Shown in pieces: positions 5,920-9,118 of a DNA stretch of 9,118 nucleotides (the first letter of the stretch is position 1; each line of letters starts with the position of its first letter). Location: contig CALABP010000005.1 in assembly GCA_937885695.1 (NCBI GenBank), positions 1-9,118 on the forward strand, given 5' to 3'. The notes beneath the pieces are model-generated. The model did no database searches, was not told the origin of the DNA, and saw only the letters and a program-made list of their open reading frames with translations. The stretch is from DTU089 sp002440045. GTDB taxonomy: Bacteria; Bacillota; Clostridia; Oscillospirales; Acutalibacteraceae. A program made the position numbers and the translations under genes.

Positions 5920-6348
5920 TTAATATCTCTTTTTTTGATTTGCGGCGGTTATTCCGCCCAAAGAAGAAGCAATCAGCTGAATTAACGGAACAATTAAAAA
6001 CATTGCCGCTGTTTTTTCGCCGCCGAGTGCAAAAATAAAAATCGCAGTTAAAACTGTCAGCGGAACGGCGCATATCGCTCCGACTGTTATTCCCCTGCCC
6101 TTTACGCGTTTTTGGCAGATGTAACCGCCTAAAAATGCGGCTAACGCAATGAGAACATAAACGGCGTAAAAAAGAATTTTATCGGGTCTGTTTAGCTTTA
6201 AGTAAAGATAAGACATAGCCAAAAGCGCCGCAATTGTCAGTATAACTCCGGCGATTACGCCCGGCAAAAAGCGCTTAATGTCACCCTTTATTCCGTTTTT
6301 ATCTTTTGGTTTTGTTTTCGAGCTGTTTTTTGTAAACGAAATATGCAT
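5920..6348 (-). CDS. TIGR04086/DUF3792-type four-helix membrane protein
   Basis: The 142-residue protein has a basic cytoplasmic N-terminus (about 1-26) and four predicted membrane helices (about 27-50, 58-77, 86-109 and 113-131). It ends in a short basic tail (NQKKRY). Size, topology and position immediately after yajC match the TIGR04086 family of clostridial membrane proteins, whose function is unknown. The start is ATG 6348 because GGAGG (6360-6356) lies exactly seven bases upstream; an extension upstream would run into the hairpin sequence. That GGAGG forms the 3' arm of a terminator-like hairpin, so expression is probably limited by readthrough and by access to the ribosome site. The stop codon overlaps the next gene's Shine-Dalgarno. 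Confidence 0.72.
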   Translation of the reverse strand: MHISFTKNSSKTKPKDKNGIKGDIKRFLPGVIAGVILTIAALLAMSYLYLKLNRPDKILFYAVYVLIALAAFLGGYICQKRVKGRGITVGAICAVPLTVLTAIFIFALGGEKTAAMFLIVPLIQLIASSLGGITAANQKKRY

Positions 6349-6390
6349 AAAAAAACCTCCGCACATCTTCTTGTACAAGATATGCGGAGG
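6349..6390 (-). terminator. Terminator-like hairpin carrying the next gene's Shine-Dalgarno
   Basis: In minus-strand RNA the arms 6390-6377 and 6369-6356 pair over 14 bp around a 7-base loop, followed by seven U (6355-6349). The one non-Watson-Crick position (6364/6382) is a G-U pair in minus-strand RNA but a C-A mismatch in plus-strand RNA, so the minus strand is the functional reading. It lies 17 bases after the yajC stop. The 3' arm contains GGAGG of the TIGR04086 gene, whose ATG follows the U tract. Confidence 0.8.
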
Positions 6391-6407
6391 GTGTTTTAAA
6401 TATGTTA

Positions 6408-6956
6408 TTATTCTTTATCCGAATCGGCTTCTGCAGTAGCTTCGGCTTCAGCTTTTTCAGAAGTTTCTTCTGCTCTGAGCTCTTCAACAGTGCCTTTGTT
6501 TTTAACTCTTTTTGTCTTTCTGGGAGATTTGCCGTTAACAGCGGCGTCGATAGCATCCTGCTCGCTCTTTTTCTTTTTGGCTTCTTCGGCTGCTTTCTTT
6601 TCTTCTTCCATACGGGCGTTGGCTGTTTCGTTTGTCTGAATTGCCCAACGCTGGAATTTCATTTTTGTTCTTTCGGCACCTGCGCCTGTTTCAAGAACAA
6701 TGCTGTCGTCTTTAACGGTAACAACTCTGCCCATAATGCCGCCGATGGTGGTGATTTCATCGCCGATTTGAATGGAGTCGCGCATATTCTGCTCTTCTTT
6801 TTGTTTTTTCTTCTGAGGACGAATCATGAAGAAATACATAAGAGCAAAAAGACCGACTATCATAATTAATGACATAGCTGAAGATGATTTCTGCCCGCTT
6901 GCGCCGGAAGCGGAAGAACTGCCAAAGAGATTAAAGAGTGTAAAATAAGTGTTCAT
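6408..6956 (-). CDS. yajC: Preprotein translocase subunit YajC with long charged C-terminal tail
   Basis: YajC is a small membrane protein associated with the SecDF part of the Sec translocon. Here residues 27-45 form the single membrane helix, followed by the hallmark MIRPQKKKQKE (44-54) and the conserved GDEITTIGGIMGRVV (65-79). These make the assignment firm. At 182 residues it is much longer than the usual 85-110. The excess is a tail from about 112 rich in Lys, Glu and Ala, probably helical or coiled at first (MEEEKKAAEEAKKKK) and acidic and disordered at the end. GGAGG at 6967-6963 lies six bases before ATG 6956. It follows tgt, a very common bacterial order, but secD and secF are not in the window. 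Confidence 0.95.
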   Translation of the reverse strand: MNTYFTLFNLFGSSSASGASGQKSSSAMSLIMIVGLFALMYFFMIRPQKKKQKEEQNMRDSIQIGDEITTIGGIMGRVVTVKDDSIVLETGAGAERTKMKFQRWAIQTNETANARMEEEKKAAEEAKKKKSEQDAIDAAVNGKSPRKTKRVKNKGTVEELRAEETSEKAEAEATAEADSDKE

Positions 6957-6986
6957 AAATTTCCTCCAATATTAACGTACCGCTAT

Positions 6987-7015
6987 ATTATAACTTGACG
7001 CGGCAGATTATACAA
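6987..7015 (-). promoter_or_regulatory. Possible yajC promoter, TTGTAT-17-TATAAT
   Basis: In the 89-base gap between tgt and yajC, minus-strand TATAAT (6992-6987) is preceded at 17 bases by TTGTAT (7015-7010), which keeps only the TTG of the -35 consensus. Initiation would be near 6980, giving a leader of about 25 bases. The weak -35 means tgt readthrough may supply most transcription. Confidence 0.4.
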
Positions 7016-7045
7016 GCCCTTTTTTGTAAATATTTTTCTTTTTAA

Positions 7046-8176
7046 CTAAATACGTGTATCAAGAAGGTCTGTATATTTCTCTTTAAAGCTTGAAAAAGTG
7101 CCGTTATCAAGCTCTGTGCGTATTCTTTCCATAAGAGAATTGTAAAAATAGAGATTATGCATAACCGAAAGGCGCATGGCAAGCATTTCTTTAGCCTTGA
7201 AAAGATGCCTTATATATGCCTTTGAATGGCGGCGGCAGGTCGGGCAGTCGCAAAGCGGGTCTATCGGCGTGTCGTCCTTTTCATATTTTGCGTTGTTGAT
7301 GTTGATTATGCCGTTCCAGGTGAAAAGATGGCCGTGGCGCGCGTTGCGGCTCGGCATAACGCAGTCAAAAAGGTCAACGCCGCGGCTGACGGCTTCAAGA
7401 ATATTGCCGGGCGTGCCTACCCCCATTAAATACCTGATTTTGTTTTTTGGCGCATACGGCTCAACCGCCGAAATAATTCTGTACATATCCTCTTTCGGCT
7501 CGCCCACGGCAAGACCGCCGATTGCATATCCGTCAAGGTCAAGCTTTGCAATTTCACGCATATGCTCTATTCTTAAATCGTCAAATGTGCAGCCCTGATT
7601 TATGCCGAAAAGCATCTGTTTTTTGTTAAGCGTGTCATAAAGCGAATTTAAACGCTCCATCTCTTCTTTGCACCGTTTGAGCCAGCGAACGGTTCTTTCG
7701 GCAGAGGCTTTTGCATATTCATATGTTGCGGGGTTTTCGACGCATTCGTCAAACGCCATTGCTATAGTTGAAGCGAGGTTTGACTGAATCTGCATACTTC
7801 TTTCGGGGCTTAAAAAAATCTTTCTGCCGTCAACGTGTGAGGCAAAGGTTACGCCCTCTTCTTTAATATTGCGAAGCTTTGCCAAAGAAAAAACCTGAAA
7901 ACCGCCGCTGTCCGTTAAAATAGGACCGTCCCAGCTGGTAAATTCGTTAAGACCGCCAAGCTCTTTAACAAGCTCGTCGCCGGGTCTTACATGAAGATGA
8001 TAAGTGTTGCAAAGCTGAACCTGGCATTTAATATCTTTAAGGTCATACGCCGAAACAGCGCCTTTTATAGCGCCGCATGTGGCGACATTTTGAAACGCGG
8101 GCGTCTGCACCACGCCTTTAACGGTGTGAAACTCTCCGCGCCGAGCTGTGCCCTCTGTTTTAATAAGCTTATACAT
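7046..8176 (-). CDS. tgt: Queuine/preQ1 tRNA-guanine transglycosylase
   Basis: The 376-residue enzyme exchanges guanine 34 of GUN-anticodon tRNAs for a queuosine precursor, usually preQ1 in bacteria. The fold is a TIM barrel. Catalytic D89 lies in LTDSGGFQVFSL, and the nucleophile D271 in LFDCVMPSRNAR. Zinc ligands C309, C311, C314 (CDCPTC) and H340 match the family spacing. NCYT/HLHVRP-like residues at 57-65 (NTYHLHVRP) and QGCTFDDLR (194-202) are also typical, and the length equals E. coli Tgt. AAGGA (8190-8186) lies nine bases before ATG 8176. The usual upstream partner queA is not here; a DUF2442-HTH gene ends 44 bases upstream instead. Some clostridial Tgt enzymes use salvaged queuine; sequence reading cannot separate these specificities. 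Confidence 0.96.
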   Translation of the reverse strand: MYKLIKTEGTARRGEFHTVKGVVQTPAFQNVATCGAIKGAVSAYDLKDIKCQVQLCNTYHLHVRPGDELVKELGGLNEFTSWDGPILTDSGGFQVFSLAKLRNIKEEGVTFASHVDGRKIFLSPERSMQIQSNLASTIAMAFDECVENPATYEYAKASAERTVRWLKRCKEEMERLNSLYDTLNKKQMLFGINQGCTFDDLRIEHMREIAKLDLDGYAIGGLAVGEPKEDMYRIISAVEPYAPKNKIRYLMGVGTPGNILEAVSRGVDLFDCVMPSRNARHGHLFTWNGIININNAKYEKDDTPIDPLCDCPTCRRHSKAYIRHLFKAKEMLAMRLSVMHNLYFYNSLMERIRTELDNGTFSSFKEKYTDLLDTRI

Positions 8177-8220
8177 AGTTATTTTTCCTTGCTTTTTATG
8201 TTTTTATTATTGAGTAGAAT

Positions 8221-8664
8221 TTATATTGAGTTCTGATTTGCAGCTGTTCCGTATTCACGTTTCATAGCTTCTGCAGAAACCACCCATTGCTTGCCGAATT
8301 TGCATACATCAACTCCGTTAACAAGCTTTCCGTAAGTCACGGCTTTACGCAAAGTGCTTTCGTTCAGCCCCCAAAGTCTTGTGGCGTCGCTGAATGACAT
8401 AAGCCCGTCAAACGGTGTGTTGACCTTAACGCCGTTTTCCCAAAGCTCATCGCAGGACAGGTCAAGTTCGTCATTCCATATTACGCCGTAACCGCCTGCA
8501 TCAACTGTTACGCCGAAAAAAAGCTCTTCGTTTTGTAAAGCGGCAAAAACCGGTAAACGCTCAAACAACGGTTTTACATCGAAAATTTTCGTAACTCCCT
8601 CGCAAAATTGAACGCTCAATTTGTAATCGGGCATAGCCGAAACTGCTTTTACTTTATGAAACAT
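8221..8664 (-). CDS. DUF2442 protein with fused helix-turn-helix domain (probable antitoxin/autoregulator)
   Basis: The 147-residue protein has two parts. Residues 1-80 look like DUF2442 (MFHKVKAVSAMPDYKLSVQF start, then GVTVDAGGYGVIWNDELDLS at about 51-70). Residues 87-137 resemble a helix-turn-helix seen in phage and toxin-antitoxin regulators: LMSFSDATRLWGLNESTLRK, then KFGKQWVVSAEAMKREYG. DUF2442 proteins are commonly encoded beside DUF4160 and the pair is predicted to be a type II toxin-antitoxin system, without firm biochemical proof that I know of. DUF2442 is often a standalone domain of about 80-90 residues, so the fusion is notable. ATG 8664 is chosen for its purine-rich site (GGGGG at 8675-8671) six bases upstream; TTG 8682 is unlikely. 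It starts 10 bases after the DUF4160 stop. Confidence 0.78.
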   Translation of the reverse strand: MFHKVKAVSAMPDYKLSVQFCEGVTKIFDVKPLFERLPVFAALQNEELFFGVTVDAGGYGVIWNDELDLSCDELWENGVKVNTPFDGLMSFSDATRLWGLNESTLRKAVTYGKLVNGVDVCKFGKQWVVSAEAMKREYGTAANQNSI

Positions 8665-8674
8665 AGCGCACCCC

Positions 8675-8929
8675 CTATTCAAGCGGCAGAATGCTTTTGA
8701 AACTTTGCGTTTCCCAAATTTCTTTTAATTCACTTTTGTGCAAATCAATCCATTCTCTAACCATTGCAAGCGCTTTAGGCGGTAAATATCCTTCAAGCAC
8801 AGCGCCTGTCATAAAGTCAATTGCCGCAACATCATCATTGTAAATGGCGTGAATATGCGGTGGGTTGTGTTCGCTTTGCAAAAAATACATTCTGATAACA
8901 ATTCCATAAAATCTCGATAGAACAGGCAT
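8675..8929 (-). CDS. DUF4160 protein (possible toxin partner)
   Basis: This 84-residue protein begins MPVLSRFYGIVIRMYF and carries the conserved HNPPHIHAIYND (21-32). ID..TG.VLEG.LP follows (37-50), then ALAMVREWIDLHKSELKEIW (53-72). These match DUF4160, a small family of unknown activity usually encoded next to DUF2442 and proposed to be toxin-like. The clustered histidines (H21, H25, H27) suggest metal or nucleic-acid chemistry, but that is inference. ATG 8929 has GGAGG (8941-8937) seven bases upstream; an upstream in-frame start would extend past the Shine-Dalgarno. It is the first gene of a two-gene unit with its own promoter and palindromic operator. Confidence 0.82.
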   Translation of the reverse strand: MPVLSRFYGIVIRMYFLQSEHNPPHIHAIYNDDVAAIDFMTGAVLEGYLPPKALAMVREWIDLHKSELKEIWETQSFKSILPLE

Positions 8930-8952
8930 ATTAAAACCTCCGCTTTTTTTAC

Positions 8953-8981
8953 ATTGTATCACGATACCGTGATATTGTCAA
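8953..8981 (-). promoter_or_regulatory. Near-consensus promoter of the DUF4160/DUF2442 pair
   Basis: Minus-strand TTGACA (8981-8976, perfect), a 17-base spacer and TACAAT (8958-8953, five of six), with TGA before the -10 giving an extended element. Initiation is expected near 8946, leaving a leader of about 17 bases that contains GGAGG. A promoter this strong would need repression, and the operator below overlaps it. Confidence 0.85.
8957..8974. promoter_or_regulatory. Palindromic operator inside the promoter spacer
   Basis: TATCACG (8957-8963) and CGTGATA (8968-8974) are perfect 7-base arms around four bases. The palindrome fills the spacer between -35 and -10 and overlaps the -10 by two bases, so a bound dimer would block RNA polymerase. 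The downstream HTH-bearing DUF2442 protein is the obvious candidate binder, by inference. Confidence 0.75.
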
Positions 8982-9118
8982 TATAATTGCTTTTCAAACA
9001 GTAAAAACAAAAAAGAGGCTGTAAAAAAAGTCCAGACCGCAAAAAAGCAGGAAAAAGGATAAATAATTGCTTTTTGCTATGAATTAATCTCACCCTCGGA
9101 GTACCTTTGTACGCCGTC
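8982..9118. other. Non-coding right edge with no supportable gene
   Basis: This stretch is A-rich and contains an imperfect hairpin, GCAAAAAAGCA (9039-9049) with TGCTTTTTGC (9068-9077). It also has GAGGCTGTAAAAAAAGTCC (9015-9033), which vaguely resembles an insertion-sequence terminus. On the minus strand, 13 codons end at TAG 9079-9077; these could be the tail of a gene beyond the window, but they are too few to support a call. Confidence 0.4.

Noticed and set aside
6402..6869. Plus-strand frame opposite yajC rich in Phe and Leu
   Set aside because: Its Phe-rich composition is the antisense of Lys/Glu codons in the YajC tail; the minus strand carries the real gene.
7007..7030. Second TATAAT (7012-7007) with TTTACA (7030-7025) as a yajC promoter
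   Set aside because: The spacer is only 12 bases, too short for a sigma-A promoter.
9077..9118. Minus-strand 13-codon frame tail ending at TAG
   Set aside because: Too short to identify and no conserved motif; could be chance.

Overview
The window looks like chromosomal DNA from an uncultured, spore-forming member of the Clostridia, probably gut-type Oscillospirales or Ruminococcaceae. The evidence is AT-leaning sequence, GGAGG-type ribosome binding sites, a germination amidase (CwlD), a SpoIIM-like protein next to a Xer recombinase, and a YajC/TIGR04086 pair. The species cannot be fixed from the sequence alone.

Positions 1-3775 (plus strand) form one tightly packed gene train. It holds the 3' end of a TIGR03960-type radical SAM protein, its usual partner TIGR03936/DUF2344, cwlD, radA and a protein I assign to the DUF6873 guanidino-modifying-enzyme fold. 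The first 54 bases are a perfect palindrome whose left arm does not fit the protein family, so the left edge is probably an assembly fold-back. Positions 3776-4262 are sparse: a 35-residue membrane peptide gene, a promoter followed by a terminator-like hairpin (possible small RNA), a perfect 13-4-13 AT-rich inverted repeat, and a strong promoter. A XerC/D-type tyrosine recombinase (4263-5321) follows.

The coding strand switches at about 5300, where the recombinase and the spoIIM-like gene overlap tail to tail. Everything to the right is on the minus strand. In transcription order these genes are a DUF4160/DUF2442-HTH pair (predicted toxin-antitoxin-like), then tgt, yajC, a TIGR04086 membrane protein and the spoIIM-like gene. 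The pair has its own near-consensus promoter with a palindromic operator between the -35 and -10. A hairpin between yajC and the TIGR04086 gene has terminator form and contains the next gene's Shine-Dalgarno in its 3' arm.

The most interesting idea is that plus genes converging on minus genes, a lone long Xer recombinase and a dif-like palindrome just upstream of it together resemble a replication terminus with a single-recombinase XerS/difSL-style arrangement. That is a hypothesis; the palindrome, the promoters and the strand switch are seen directly. The last 120 bases hold no supportable gene.
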